Below, in pieces: positions 1 to 9,511 of a DNA stretch of 64,000 nucleotides. The stretch covers positions 1,240,001 to 1,304,000 of the forward strand of contig NZ_OX352320.1 of NCBI RefSeq assembly GCF_947090785.1, in the 5' to 3' direction. The notes under the pieces are model-generated. The model saw nothing but the letters and a program-made list of their open reading frames with translations. It was not told the DNA's origin and ran no database searches. A program made the translations under genes and the position numbers. The first letter of the stretch is position 1; every line of letters begins with the position of its first letter. Source of the DNA: Rheinheimera sp. MM224. GTDB taxonomy: Bacteria > Pseudomonadota > Gammaproteobacteria > Enterobacterales > Alteromonadaceae.

Positions 1-107
1 AGTACAACTGATACATCGATATAACTCCCCGAAGTTAAAAATGTTTAATCACAAAGTTTAAGCTGATTAGTCTGCGCTGTTTTCTAAACTGAATCAGTCG
101 CAGATAT

Positions 108-133
108 AAAAAAACCGCCCTGAGGCGGTTTTC
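108..133 (-). terminator. Rho-independent terminator of the isocitrate dehydrogenase gene
   Basis: Read on the minus strand, a short stem (ACCGCC pairing with GGCGGT around a CTCA-type loop) is followed by a run of seven T residues just after the stop codon of the dehydrogenase gene. This is a standard intrinsic terminator. Confidence 0.85.
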
Positions 134-140
134 AACGTGC

Positions 141-1148
141 TTACAGACGTTCCAGCATGGCAGCTGTAAAGTCTGTGGTGCCGTGGCTGCCACCTAAATC
201 GCGGGTGGTGCGGTCACCTGATGCAATCACATCAGTTAAAGCAGCCAGAATTTTTTCTGCTTTATCTTTCATGCCCAAATATTCCAGCATCTGGATAGAA
301 GCTAAAATTACAGAACTTGGGTTAGCCAGGTTTTTGCCGGCTATGTCCGGCGCGCTGCCGTGCACTGCTTCAAAAATAGCGCAATCAGTGCCGATATTCG
401 CACCTGGTGCCATACCTAAACCACCCACTAAACCAGCACATAAGTCAGATAAAATATCGCCAAACAGGTTGGTGGTCACAATCACATCAAACTGTTGTGG
501 GTTCATCACCAGCTGCATACAAGCGTTATCAACGATCATCTCGCTGGCCTGAATATCAGGGTAACGTAAAGCCACTTCGCGGGCAGTTTTTAAGAACAGG
601 CCAGAAGTTGATTTCAGAATGTTAGCTTTGTGAACGATAGTCACTTTTTTGCGGTTTTCGCGACGTGCCAGCTCAAAGGCGAACTCAACAATACGTTCAG
701 AACCTTCACGGGTCACTATGCTCATTGCTTCTGCCAGCTCGCCTTCGTTTTTCACGATTTGGCCAGCACCAGAGTACATACCTTCAGTGTTTTCACGTAC
801 TGTAATGATATCGATATTTTCGTAACGGGCTTTAGTGCCTTTAAACGAAATGACCGGACGTACGTTAGAGTACAGGTTGAATTTTTTACGTAAGGTCACG
901 TTAATTGAAGTGAAACCTTCGCCTACAGGCGTAGTTAACGGGCCTTTTAAGGTGATTTTGTTACGGGCAATAGCGTCCAGCGTGGTCTGTGGCAGCAATT
1001 CACCAGTAGTTTCTAAAGCAGTTAAGCCAGCTTCAACATATTCATAGTTAAAGTTACAACCTACTTTATCCAGAACCTGGATAGCGGCTTCTACTATGCT
1101 TGGACCTATGCCATCACCTTTGATGACCGTAATAGTTTGTGAACTCAT
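141..1148 (-). CDS. NAD-type isocitrate dehydrogenase (isocitrate/isopropylmalate dehydrogenase family)
   Basis: A 335-residue protein of the isocitrate/isopropylmalate dehydrogenase superfamily. It would oxidatively decarboxylate isocitrate to 2-oxoglutarate in the cytosol. The N-terminus has the nucleotide-fold opening TVIKGDGIGPSI, and the substrate-loop region reads TSINVTLRKKFNLYSNVRP (about residues 80-98), the serine/arginine pattern of the short NAD-type isocitrate dehydrogenases. IGANIGTDCAIFEAVHGSAPDI lies near the C-terminus and contains the conserved EAVHGSAPDI block. The start is set at the ATG preceding SSQTITVI because AAGGA lies just upstream; a seven-residue longer form has no such site. 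The gene is monocistronic and has its own terminator. Cofactor preference is inferred from family resemblance; 3-isopropylmalate or tartrate dehydrogenase activity is less likely. Confidence 0.85.
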   Translation of the reverse strand: MSSQTITVIKGDGIGPSIVEAAIQVLDKVGCNFNYEYVEAGLTALETTGELLPQTTLDAIARNKITLKGPLTTPVGEGFTSINVTLRKKFNLYSNVRPVISFKGTKARYENIDIITVRENTEGMYSGAGQIVKNEGELAEAMSIVTREGSERIVEFAFELARRENRKKVTIVHKANILKSTSGLFLKTAREVALRYPDIQASEMIVDNACMQLVMNPQQFDVIVTTNLFGDILSDLCAGLVGGLGMAPGANIGTDCAIFEAVHGSAPDIAGKNLANPSSVILASIQMLEYLGMKDKAEKILAALTDVIASGDRTTRDLGGSHGTTDFTAAMLERL

Positions 1149-1281
1149 AACGTTCCTTAAATCTTGCATGGACTGATTGTAATAAACACAAAGCTGAATT
1201 TGATCTTCTTATAAAAGCTGTGGCAGCAGAGTGTGCTGAAAAACGGCGAAAATATACCAGTTTTGGTGTTTATTTTCCAGT

Positions 1282-3039
1282 TTATGCCGACATCTGCGAC
1301 AAATCTGTGACTTCCTGCGGCATAACTTTAGAAAATGGAGAAATAAAACTACAACTGGCAATAAGTTGAGTGACAGGTTGGGTCTGTTCAACCAATAGAT
1401 CCTGCCAATCAGACGCTGAACAAAGTTGTGCTGCAAGTTGAGGTTCTACAAATTTATAGCTGTGAGCCAGCCTGTCGTTATCGTTGCTATCTGAAAATAC
1501 CGAAGCGGTCAGATCAAAAGCAAAAGCCAATACAAAAGCCATAGGGTGGGAATGGCTTGAGGTAGGTAAAGCTCTGTAATGCAGGCAGGCGTCCTGCCAA
1601 CTTTGATTAAACTGCAGATGCTTCAGGGTTTTTAACGCCAGTTGTTGATAGTGCTCACTTTGCCATAACTGCTGTTTTAACCATTGACTGATAAGGCTGA
1701 CGGCCTGAGTTGGATGAGACAAAGCCAAAAAGCGCAAATCGGTTTGTTGCCATAAAGGCCAACACAAACACCAGGCCAGCAGTTCTGCTTGTTGTGGAGT
1801 TAAGGCATAAAATTTTATCGGTTGTGTCAGCAAAAACAAAGCTTTGGCTAAAACCCGTCTGAATTCCAGCAACCAGTTATGCAGGGGCTGATGTTGTTGC
1901 TGGCAATGTTGCTCCAGCCAGGCTTGTTTTAATAAAGGCAGCAGCTGTTCCTGACCCAGCATGGCGATAGCATGCTGGGTAGACTGAATTTTTTGTTGTT
2001 GCCTGTTTTGTGCTGAAGCTTTTTCCTGTAGTTGCTGCATCAGCCATGGATGTTGTTCAATAAGCTCTGTTTGTTGACTTACTTTGGCAGCCAGACTCAG
2101 TTGTTGTAGCCAGCTTAATGCAGGTAAATCTGCAGGTTCAGGCCATTGAGGCAAAAGCTCTTTATCTTGCTGCCAGCCGCTAAGCCAATTGTCATGACTG
2201 TATTGTCTTGGGTTTAATAATTGCCAGTCTGCAGCAGGAGTTGTTAGTTCAGGCAGTAGCTGTTTTGTGCTTTTATCATAAGGCTGAACTAATAGCTGCA
2301 TCTGCTCGGGGCTATTAACTTCACAGAGCAACAGCGCAAGGTTAGCATCAGGATCCCGCACAAAACGTCCCGTGCTGTAACTGCTGCTGTTTAAACAGGA
2401 CAGGGCCAGCCAGAACTGCTGCTCCGTTATTGTGGCTTGCGGCAGCAACTGGGTTGATATTTTTTCCAGTGCTATCAATTTGCCTGCGCCAGGTAACATC
2501 TGTCGTGTCACTTGCCAGCAAAAACTGATCAACTGGCTGAAGTAGGGGCTTTGCCAGGTCGCTAAACCTCTGTTTTTGCCATAACACTGACGCAGCAAGT
2601 TTAGTGCTCCTGCTTTTTCCACCAGCTCTTTGTGTTGTTTTATGGTCACAACAGCAGGAAACTTCAGCTGTTGTTGTTCTGCTGCGCTGAGCTCTTCTGC
2701 TTTTGCTGATTTTTCCAATAAAACGCTGACAGCTAAAGGCTGTAACAAGCAACATTTTAGCAATTGAAACCGCAGCTCTTCAGGCCAACGGCCCGCCATA
2801 GCAATAGCTGTTACCAAGGCTGCTTGTTTGATAAAGAGCTTGCTTGAAACCAGACCAGTGGCAGGGGTAAGAGATAACTGGGATAGCAGCAGAAAAGGAG
2901 TTTTATAGGAGAGTTGCACCGTTTGCTGGCAGATCTTTTGCAGCAATTCCAGTTGCTGTGCTGCAGATAACTGGTGTTTCTCTGCATAAAAAACACCACA
3001 GTCCTGATAAAGCGCTGTCAAAGATCCCAAAGTTGCCAT
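1282..3039 (-). CDS. Unrecognised 585-residue Leu/Gln-rich protein
   Basis: I do not recognise a family. The protein is predicted soluble and very rich in leucine, glutamine and alanine, with many helix-like blocks and no signal peptide or membrane segment. An N-terminal part (to about residue 210) contains repeated LLQ/LSQL-type helical segments and may be a degenerate all-helical enzyme or scaffold domain. The C-terminal half is dominated by glutamine-rich helices with scattered tryptophans. The ATG starts one base after the TGA of the DUF3192 gene upstream on the same strand, so it is probably translated from the same transcript as xni and the DUF3192 gene. Coding potential is supported by length and operon position; function is unknown. 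Confidence 0.75.
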   Translation of the reverse strand: MATLGSLTALYQDCGVFYAEKHQLSAAQQLELLQKICQQTVQLSYKTPFLLLSQLSLTPATGLVSSKLFIKQAALVTAIAMAGRWPEELRFQLLKCCLLQPLAVSVLLEKSAKAEELSAAEQQQLKFPAVVTIKQHKELVEKAGALNLLRQCYGKNRGLATWQSPYFSQLISFCWQVTRQMLPGAGKLIALEKISTQLLPQATITEQQFWLALSCLNSSSYSTGRFVRDPDANLALLLCEVNSPEQMQLLVQPYDKSTKQLLPELTTPAADWQLLNPRQYSHDNWLSGWQQDKELLPQWPEPADLPALSWLQQLSLAAKVSQQTELIEQHPWLMQQLQEKASAQNRQQQKIQSTQHAIAMLGQEQLLPLLKQAWLEQHCQQQHQPLHNWLLEFRRVLAKALFLLTQPIKFYALTPQQAELLAWCLCWPLWQQTDLRFLALSHPTQAVSLISQWLKQQLWQSEHYQQLALKTLKHLQFNQSWQDACLHYRALPTSSHSHPMAFVLAFAFDLTASVFSDSNDNDRLAHSYKFVEPQLAAQLCSASDWQDLLVEQTQPVTQLIASCSFISPFSKVMPQEVTDLSQMSA

Positions 3040-3040
3040 C

Positions 3041-3427
3041 TCAATCCAGTTGGTTGTATTGCTCTACTGCGGTTTCGCCTATAGCTATCAGTTGTTGGTT
3101 CTTAAATAAAATAGCTGTGCATTCGTCACGCGTGGTTATGCCGTCAGTTTTAGTTCTGTGAGTGCGGTAATACAGTACCTGATAAATCTGCTGCTGTTGG
3201 TTTTTCGCCTCAGTAATATCCGGCCCCCCCAGATAATCAATCACCTGATCTCTGTTGATGGCTTTGGTTAAATCCAATTTATAAATATATTTGGTGTTAA
3301 AAGCTTCTCTGTCCTGCCAGCTCATCTGATCAGGATCATCTTTATAAAACAGCAAAGTAATGCAGGTTAAGCCAACATACAGCATTAGTCCTGCAAGTAA
3401 GAAGGCTATGGTTTTTACTTTCATCAT
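3041..3427 (-). CDS. DUF3192 family membrane-anchored protein
   Basis: About 128 residues. An N-terminal hydrophobic segment (IAFLLAGLMLYVGLTCITLLF) anchors it in the inner membrane, and the rest faces the periplasm. The C-terminal domain has the DUF3192 signature: an LGGPDIT block, then YYRTHRTKTDG, RDECT and LFKNQQLIAIGETA. The domain resembles the small BamE/SmpA-like fold used in envelope assembly, but no function is established. The start is placed at the ATG preceded by GAGGCAG rather than at an ATG 12 bases upstream that overlaps xni and lacks a ribosome binding site. A paralog with a lipobox lies at 14.5 kb. It sits directly downstream of xni and one base before the 585-residue gene. 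Confidence 0.8.
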   Translation of the reverse strand: MMKVKTIAFLLAGLMLYVGLTCITLLFYKDDPDQMSWQDREAFNTKYIYKLDLTKAINRDQVIDYLGGPDITEAKNQQQQIYQVLYYRTHRTKTDGITTRDECTAILFKNQQLIAIGETAVEQYNQLD

Positions 3428-3432
3428 CTGCC

Positions 3433-4236
3433 TCAGCATGCTGTAAAACGCACTTGCTGTAAATTCAGCCCCAACTGTAAATCAGTTTTCAGACTTAAGA
3501 TCTGCATAAATAATTGCAGTTCAGCACGAGACGCCATAATTTTATCTTTGAGTTTGGCCGGACAATCCGGATGTGCCAGAGCAGTTTTAATATCTGGCCC
3601 CAGTTTTAACAGTTCGCTGGCCGTTTTTGGCCCTATACCTGCCAGACCACTAATGTTATTCGTTTTATCACCGACCAGGCTCCAATATCGGACTAACTGC
3701 TCTGGTAATACGCCAAACTTCTGTAGCACTGTCTCATTGCTGTGTTGCTGACGGTTAAAATGGTCATAGACCACCACACCTTCAGCAAGTAAAGGTAAAT
3801 AGCCTTTATCTGTCGACACTATAGTCACTTGTTGCTGATGTTTACGCATCGTCATGGCTAAAGTTGCAATTACATCATCTGCTTCCTGATCCTGCATTTG
3901 CCAGCTTTCGATGCCTATATCAGATAGTTTTTGCTTCAGTACAGGCAAAGCGATTTGCAGATGCTCTGGCATAGGCAGCCGATCTGCTTTGTAGGCCGGA
4001 TACAGCTGGGTGCGCCAGTTCAGATGAGTGACCTCAAATACAGCCAATACATGGCTTGGCTTAAATTGCCGCGTAAGCTTGACTGCAATTTGCTGTAGCT
4101 GTTCTGCTGTATTGTGCAGCAGTTGCTGGCCTGTGGCTTCACTGTATGGGGCAGGGGAGTTATGAAAAGGTCTTTCCTGTGCTGCGTATAAACGACGGAC
4201 TAAGTTTAGTCCGTCGAGTAATAACAAATGCGCCAT
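3433..4236 (-). CDS. xni: Flap endonuclease Xni (ExoIX-like)
   Basis: A 267-residue protein of the 5'-nuclease/FEN family, slightly longer than E. coli Xni (251). It would cleave 5' flaps in DNA during replication or repair. The N-terminus MAHLLLLDGLNLVRRLYA carries the first metal-binding aspartate. DQEADDVIATLA and VSTDKGYLPLL supply further acidic ligands, and GLAGIGPKTASELLK (about residues 200-214) is the helix-3-turn-helix DNA-binding motif. As in E. coli Xni, it lacks a polymerase domain. It is one base upstream of ppnN's stop on the same strand; ppnN, xni, queF, syd and truC are neighbours in E. coli too, which supports the assignment. Confidence 0.9.
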   Translation of the reverse strand: MAHLLLLDGLNLVRRLYAAQERPFHNSPAPYSEATGQQLLHNTAEQLQQIAVKLTRQFKPSHVLAVFEVTHLNWRTQLYPAYKADRLPMPEHLQIALPVLKQKLSDIGIESWQMQDQEADDVIATLAMTMRKHQQQVTIVSTDKGYLPLLAEGVVVYDHFNRQQHSNETVLQKFGVLPEQLVRYWSLVGDKTNNISGLAGIGPKTASELLKLGPDIKTALAHPDCPAKLKDKIMASRAELQLFMQILSLKTDLQLGLNLQQVRFTAC

Positions 4237-4237
4237 A

Positions 4238-5593
4238 TCAGTTCAGAATTTGATAACAAGGCTCATACTTCGAACCAGGTAATTTCATCCGGCCCTGAGC
4301 AACAAAGGCCTGCAGCAACTGATCCATCATGTTCATTAACGCAGGTTCGCCTGACAGCTTAAATGGACCATGTTGTTTGATAGCCCTAATACCTTCATCT
4401 TTCACATTACCAGCTACTATGCCGGAAAAAGCCCGGCGCAGGTGAGCGGCTAATTTGGCTTTATCCTGCTCTAAATGCAGATCCAAAGACGCCATATTCT
4501 GGTGAGTAGGTGCAAATGGATGCTGGAAGTCAGGCGCTATGTGTAAGGTCCAGTTAAAGTGATAAGCATCGCCTGAACTCTTACGGTATTGTCGCACTTC
4601 AGCGCAGCCTTGTTTCAGACGGCGGGCCACTTCAGCTGGGTTGTCTATGATAATCTCAATCAAATCCAGCGCTTCTTTACCCAAAGTTTGTTCAATAAAA
4701 CTGGCTAATTCAGCAAAATAAGCTGCGCTTTGTTGTGGTCCTGTCAGGATCACCGGCAACTTCTGATCTTTGTTTTTTTCGTGCAGCATAATACCCAATA
4801 AATACAGCAACTCTTCCGCTGTGCCTGCACCACCAGGGAAAATAATAATGCCATGAGCCACACGGATAAAAGCTTCCAGCCGTTTTTCGATATCAGGCAA
4901 AATCACCAGTTCGTTGACGATAGGGTTTGGTGGCTCGGCGGCAATAATGCTTGGCTCAGTTAAACCTAAGTAACGACCTTTGGTATTACGTTGTTTAGCA
5001 TGACCAATAGTTGCGCCCTTCATTGGGCCTTTCATCGCGCCAGGGCCGCAGCCAGTACAGATATCCAGGCCACGTAAACCTAACTGATAACCTACTTCTT
5101 TGGTGTATTTGTATTCAGCTTCGTTAATAGAGTGACCACCCCAGCAGACAATCATATTTGGCTCTACTGCTGAATCTATTACGCGGGCGTTACGCAAAAT
5201 GTCGTACACCGTATGAGTAATATGATCGCTGTTTTGTAAATCTAATCTGTTAGCGTGTGTCAGCTGAGTATGGAAAAACAGAATGTCACGCAACACAGCG
5301 AATAAATGCTCATGAATGCCACGGATAATCTGACCGTCGACAAAAGCACTTTCCGGTGGATTAAACAGCTCAATTTTAATGCCGCGTTCACGGGCTAATA
5401 AATTCACATCAAAGTTTTTAAACTGATCATAAATTTCGCTGGAGCTGTCGGTATGACTGCCTACGTTCAGTACGGCAAGGCAACAATTACGGAATAAGGT
5501 AAAGGCGTCAGAGCTTGTGTTGTTTTTCAGGCGGTCAACTTCAAGTTGAGATAAAAGCGCCATAGCGCCCAACGGATTCAGTTGTACATGCAT
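4238..5593 (-). CDS. ppnN: Nucleotide 5'-monophosphate nucleosidase PpnN (YgdH)
   Basis: A 451-residue protein, matching the 454 of E. coli PpnN. The family hydrolyses purine and pyrimidine 5'-monophosphates to base and ribose 5-phosphate for salvage, and in E. coli is allosterically controlled by (p)ppGpp. The central LOG-like nucleosidase domain is visible: [22 protein letters not shown], and [19 protein letters not shown] (the PGGxGTxxE motif, about residues 250-262). The N-terminal regulatory segment and C-terminal extension of the family are both present. The start has AAGGAAG upstream. It is the promoter-proximal gene before xni on this strand. Confidence 0.93.
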   Translation of the reverse strand: MHVQLNPLGAMALLSQLEVDRLKNNTSSDAFTLFRNCCLAVLNVGSHTDSSSEIYDQFKNFDVNLLARERGIKIELFNPPESAFVDGQIIRGIHEHLFAVLRDILFFHTQLTHANRLDLQNSDHITHTVYDILRNARVIDSAVEPNMIVCWGGHSINEAEYKYTKEVGYQLGLRGLDICTGCGPGAMKGPMKGATIGHAKQRNTKGRYLGLTEPSIIAAEPPNPIVNELVILPDIEKRLEAFIRVAHGIIIFPGGAGTAEELLYLLGIMLHEKNKDQKLPVILTGPQQSAAYFAELASFIEQTLGKEALDLIEIIIDNPAEVARRLKQGCAEVRQYRKSSGDAYHFNWTLHIAPDFQHPFAPTHQNMASLDLHLEQDKAKLAAHLRRAFSGIVAGNVKDEGIRAIKQHGPFKLSGEPALMNMMDQLLQAFVAQGRMKLPGSKYEPCYQILN

Positions 5594-5628
5594 AGATTAC
5601 TTCCTTATGACCCGGCTTGCGCCGCTGT

Positions 5629-7191
5629 TCAGCTTTTCAGTACGACTAAGTCTCGGCCTGCACGTTTTGCTTCGTATAAAGCTTCGTCTGCACGGTCAAA
5701 AGCTGCTCTGTTATTGTCAGAGGTTTTGAGTTCTGTCGCACCAAAAGAAATTGAAATGGGAACGTTTTGATCTTTGAATTTAAAAGGGATTTTCTTAATC
5801 CTCTCCCTCAGATTATTCAGAGGCTGTTTAAGTTCAGATAAATGTGTTTCCGGGAACAAAATAATAAACTCTTCACCACCATAACGGGCAATGAAGTCGG
5901 TTTCCCGTAAGCTTTGTTTTAACGCCTGAGCTATTACTTTTAAAGTTTTATCACCAGCGCTGTGGCCATAGTTGTCGTTAATCTGTTTAAAGTGATCCAC
6001 ATCAGCCAAAGCTATAGCCAGAGGTTTACCATAACGCTGAGCACGGCGTATTTCCAGCTCAAAACGCTCATCAAAAGCTGCTCTGTTTGGCAATTCTGTT
6101 AACGCGTCCTGCAAGCTTCTGAATTTCTGTTCGGCCAGACGTTTTTTAAATTGTGTCGCTTCCTGCTCCAACTCAGACAAGCGCGATTCCATATGGCGCA
6201 AGGTGGTGAGCATCAGCTCACGCTCGTCTTTTTCTAACTGCTCTTTTTCCCGCAGAGAGTTAGTGATAGCACCAAGTTTAGTGCTAACCAAAGACTGTAA
6301 CTGTTCAAGTGAAGTGGCTGATTTAGTATCAGCTGTTAAATTGGTAATTTGCTGCTCTATTTGCTGGTTTAGCAGCAGCATTTTTTCTTTAATACTGTTC
6401 GAGGTATTCAGTGAGGAGACAACAGCCTGCTGCACCCCGGTCAGGGCTTCGTTTAATTTCAGCAGAAAATGTTGGGCTGACTGACGCTCGTCAGTCACTG
6501 AAGCGATGATAATTTCAATAGTACGTAAGCAAGATTCCAGCAAGGCTTCAATGCTGACGTTGGATAATAAAGTAGTGCGGATTTTTTCTATATCCTGGCC
6601 GTATTTACCTTCAAAGGCCAGTTCACTGAGCAGGTTGGTCAGTTCAATAGAAATTTGCCGGCAAATAGCCTGATACTTATTGTCATCAACCGCGTCGCCC
6701 TGCTCACTTTGCTGTTTGGTGGCTAAAGCTGACTGGTATAACTCTGTTAAATGAGTCAGATGGGGTAAAAATGCCTGAACTGTAGAGGAGGGTTCTTCTA
6801 CTTTAGTCAGCAAATCGCGCAAATCGCGCCTTAATTGATCCGGTAAACCACGCTGCTTTTGCAGCAATTTTCCTGCATCTGTTAAGGTGTTTTGTGCTTT
6901 CTTCAGTTCAGATTGCTGGCGGGATTCCAGAGTTTTTAATGCTTCAACTGCGCTTTCTACTAAAGGCAATATCTTCTCCAGATCGGTGCCCTTAGCAAAT
7001 TCCTGACGTAAACGAGCCAGCTTGTTGTCAAGCTCAATGTCTATACCCTTACAGGCCAGGGATAGCCTGGAGACAAATTGAGACAGGATTTTAAACTGAC
7101 TTTCGTAGGTGTCTTCCAGCTGTTTGCGCGCTTTGACTGCATTTGCCAGCTGTTGTTTTACATCACTTTGCTGCTCGGCCACCAGAATCAT
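5629..7191 (-). CDS. Diguanylate cyclase with long coiled-coil N-terminus
   Basis: A 520-residue protein. The C-terminal 170 residues form a GGDEF domain: DALTELPNRAAFDERF, DVDHFKQINDNYGHSAGD and the catalytic RYGGEEFIILFPET (about residues 435-447). It should make cyclic di-GMP from two GTP. An RETD inhibitory-site motif sits five residues before GGEEF, so product inhibition is expected. The N-terminal 340 residues are predicted largely alpha-helical with extended Lys/Gln/Glu-rich coiled coils and contain no recognisable sensory domain, transmembrane helix or signal peptide; this points to a cytosolic enzyme whose input is unknown. The start could alternatively be a GTG three codons in, which has a better-spaced GGGGA. 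Confidence 0.88.
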   Translation of the reverse strand: MILVAEQQSDVKQQLANAVKARKQLEDTYESQFKILSQFVSRLSLACKGIDIELDNKLARLRQEFAKGTDLEKILPLVESAVEALKTLESRQQSELKKAQNTLTDAGKLLQKQRGLPDQLRRDLRDLLTKVEEPSSTVQAFLPHLTHLTELYQSALATKQQSEQGDAVDDNKYQAICRQISIELTNLLSELAFEGKYGQDIEKIRTTLLSNVSIEALLESCLRTIEIIIASVTDERQSAQHFLLKLNEALTGVQQAVVSSLNTSNSIKEKMLLLNQQIEQQITNLTADTKSATSLEQLQSLVSTKLGAITNSLREKEQLEKDERELMLTTLRHMESRLSELEQEATQFKKRLAEQKFRSLQDALTELPNRAAFDERFELEIRRAQRYGKPLAIALADVDHFKQINDNYGHSAGDKTLKVIAQALKQSLRETDFIARYGGEEFIILFPETHLSELKQPLNNLRERIKKIPFKFKDQNVPISISFGATELKTSDNNRAAFDRADEALYEAKRAGRDLVVLKS

Positions 7192-7276
7192 TCCCCAGGT
7201 ACAAAACCCGCTCGGTTTGAGCTAAGTATATCTGCAATAATGATAAAAGCGACAGCAGAATCTGGCAGGAAATGAA

Positions 7277-7302
7277 AAAAGCGGACTAAAAGTCCGCTTA
7301 AA
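7277..7302 (-). terminator. Intrinsic terminator downstream of a gene remnant
   Basis: A perfect 9-bp stem (AAGCGGACT / AGTCCGCTT) with a 3-base loop is followed on the minus strand by a T-rich tract. No complete gene ends here on that strand; it lies after the short open segment at 7334-7462, which supports that segment being a former gene end. Confidence 0.7.
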
Positions 7303-7333
7303 ATCAGCAATTATGTAGGGTATTTTTTTGTGG

Positions 7334-7462
7334 TTACTTTTTGGTTAAATAGTAAGGTAACCAGCTTTGTTCTTCAGCAGAGGTCAGATAGTTCATCTTG
7401 TTCACTTTTGGTCTGAAGTTAATAGGGTTGTCCCTGTCAGGACGCTTTGCATTAGAACAGAA
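7334..7462 (-). pseudogene. Possible 3' remnant of a lost gene
   Basis: On the minus strand an open frame with protein-like composition runs to a TAA at 7334-7336. It reads approximately FCSNAKRPDRDNPINF, then RPKVNKMNYLTSAEEQSWLPYYLTKK in two adjoining pieces. It has no credible start codon or ribosome binding site within 130 bases upstream, yet it is followed 30 bases later by a strong intrinsic terminator. The simplest reading is the C-terminal end of a gene whose 5' part was deleted. I cannot assign the family. The rest of the 417-base gap between the diguanylate cyclase and the M61 peptidase must also hold both promoters; I could not place these with confidence. Confidence 0.4.
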
Positions 7463-7608
7463 TTTGATCTGAAAGTAAAAGTTAAAATGTAATAGTACGA
7501 AGTGGGTTACATAAATCTGGTCGCTTTAATTTAGCTGTTGGTAGTGTTTTATTCGCTATTTATTTGAATTTATGGTTGTTTTTCATTTTTAGTTCTGGAG
7601 GTTACAGC

Positions 7609-9375
7609 GTGAGATTTCTGAAAGTTTTTTGTGCACTGATCATAATGAGCAGCTCTGCATACAGTTGGGCACAAGTGAACTACCAAATTAGTATCACTGA
7701 ACCTGCGCATCATCTGGCACAAGTTCGTGTTGAACTGCAGGCGACAGAGGCAAAACCTTTGACCTTAATGCTGCCAGCCTGGCGCAGCGGTAAATACCAA
7801 ATTCTGGATTTAGCCAAAGCTGTAACTGGTTTTAGTGCTGTGGATGCTCAGGGCAAAGCTATTCGCTGGCAAAAAACGGAGAAAAGCAGCTGGACTTTAG
7901 AACCAGCAACATCAGGCAAAGTAGTAGTGCAATATACTGTCTATGCCAACGAGCTGGGTGAGCGCACCCGCCATATTGATGAAACTCATGCCTATATCAA
8001 CTCCAGCGCCTTTTTAATGTTTAGCAATGAGCAAAGATCTGAAGCTGTGTCTGTGCAGTTAAATGTACCGCAAGGTTGGCGTTCGTTCTCTGGTATGAAC
8101 AAAGGGGATAACGAACATCAATTTGTCGCAGCTAATTATGATGTGTTGGCTGATTCTCCTATTGAAACCGGTATTAATCAGCATTTAAGTTTTGCGGCGG
8201 ATGGTCGTGACTATGACCTGGTGATTTGGGGCGAAGGTAATTACAACGCCGCCCAAATGCAAAAAGACTTAGCAAAGCTGGTGCAGCAAACGGAAGCTAT
8301 TTGGCAAGGTTACCCTTATCAACGTTATGTCTTTATTGTGCACGCTACTGACGGCGCGCGTGGTGCGACTGAGCATTTAAATTCAACAGTGATCCAAAGA
8401 GACAGATTTACCTTTGGCAAACGAGAAGATTATCTGGCGTTTTTAAGCACTGCTTCTCATGAGCTGGTGCATACCTGGAACGTAAAAGCTTACAGGCCAG
8501 CTGAATTAGTACCTTATGATTATCTGAACCCTAACTACAGTAAATTGTTATGGATTTCAGAAGGTTCCACCAGTTATTTCCAAAACCAACTGCTGTTGCG
8601 TGCAGGTTTAATGACCAAAGAAGAGTTTTATGCTGACCTTACAAAACGGCTGGATAAATTCGTTCATACGCCTGGCCGTTTGGTGCAATCGGTGTCAGAA
8701 AGTAGTTTTGACAGCTGGATAAGTTTAGGTGGCGATCATGGTACTAACTTTGGTGTAAATATTTACTCTGAAGGTTATATCGCCAGCTGGCTGATGGACG
8801 AACTGATTTTAAAGCAGTCAGGCCGCAAAGCCAGCTATAGAGAACTGCATAATCAGTTGTATCAACGTTTTGGTAAAACCACAGCTTTTACTGCAAAAGA
8901 CGTTATTGATATTGCTTCTGAACTGACTGGCGAAGATCAAAACCCTTGGTGGCAACAGCAAGTAGAAAAACCGCTGAACTTTGAGATCGAACAGCTGTTG
9001 GCCAGTTTTGGTTTGCAGTGGCAACAGGATAAAAAACGTGAAATTTTCTCTGGTGTAACAGCCGAAAACAAAGAGGGTTTTGCGCTGGTGAAAAAGGTAG
9101 AACGTGATAGTCCGGCCTGGAAAGCGGGTTTTACCTCGGAAGATTTGATAGTGGCTGTCAGCGGCTTGCAACTAAAAGCCGATTTGGCTGAGCGCTTAAA
9201 AGATTTCAAAGCAGGCGACAAAGTACAAATAAGCTATTTCCGGCAGGGCCGTTTACAACATCAACCCTTAGTCTTGGCGGATCAAGCCAAAGGTGCAGGT
9301 AAAGTAGTGCCGGTGGCTAAACCAAGCCGTCAGCAAAAAGCTATGCATCAGGCATGGTTGGGTGTGGATCTTTAG
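7609..9375 (+). CDS. Secreted M61-family metallopeptidase with PDZ domain
   Basis: A 588-residue periplasmic or secreted peptidase of family M61 (glycyl aminopeptidase type). The GTG start at 7609 is chosen because TGGAGG sits eight bases upstream and it yields a clean signal peptide (MRFLKVFCALIIMSSSAYSWA). A beta-rich N-terminal M61 domain precedes the zinc site HELVH (about residues 284-288), with the third ligand in WISEGSTSYF about 40 residues later. The C-terminus (about residues 490-560) is a PDZ domain with VKKVERDSPAWKAGF. In the family these enzymes remove N-terminal residues from peptides. It is transcribed alone, with a REP-like GC hairpin directly after its stop. Confidence 0.9.
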   Translation: MRFLKVFCALIIMSSSAYSWAQVNYQISITEPAHHLAQVRVELQATEAKPLTLMLPAWRSGKYQILDLAKAVTGFSAVDAQGKAIRWQKTEKSSWTLEPATSGKVVVQYTVYANELGERTRHIDETHAYINSSAFLMFSNEQRSEAVSVQLNVPQGWRSFSGMNKGDNEHQFVAANYDVLADSPIETGINQHLSFAADGRDYDLVIWGEGNYNAAQMQKDLAKLVQQTEAIWQGYPYQRYVFIVHATDGARGATEHLNSTVIQRDRFTFGKREDYLAFLSTASHELVHTWNVKAYRPAELVPYDYLNPNYSKLLWISEGSTSYFQNQLLLRAGLMTKEEFYADLTKRLDKFVHTPGRLVQSVSESSFDSWISLGGDHGTNFGVNIYSEGYIASWLMDELILKQSGRKASYRELHNQLYQRFGKTTAFTAKDVIDIASELTGEDQNPWWQQQVEKPLNFEIEQLLASFGLQWQQDKKREIFSGVTAENKEGFALVKKVERDSPAWKAGFTSEDLIVAVSGLQLKADLAERLKDFKAGDKVQISYFRQGRLQHQPLVLADQAKGAGKVVPVAKPSRQQKAMHQAWLGVDL

Positions 9376-9384
9376 AAACTGTTG

Positions 9385-9405
9385 GGGCGGGTCTTGTACC
9401 CGCCC
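9385..9405. repeat. REP-like GC-rich hairpin after the M61 gene
   Basis: GGGCGGGT and ACCCGCCC form a perfect 8-bp stem around a 5-base loop, nine bases after the stop codon. A similar hairpin (GGGCGGGG/CCCCGCCC, 5-base loop) lies after the AhpD-like gene at 20941, and the two share weakly similar AT-rich tails (ATTC-AA-CAA). This suggests a dispersed palindromic element rather than an ordinary terminator; the downstream side lacks a T tract. Confidence 0.55.
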
Positions 9406-9511
9406 GATTGGTATTCAAAGCAATAAAGTGCAGGAAGCATTTTCTAAAAGCCTAAGGCTGGACCAGCGGGGGCATGAAGTGAGTGCAAAGTCACTCTTAA
9501 ATAGCCAGAGT

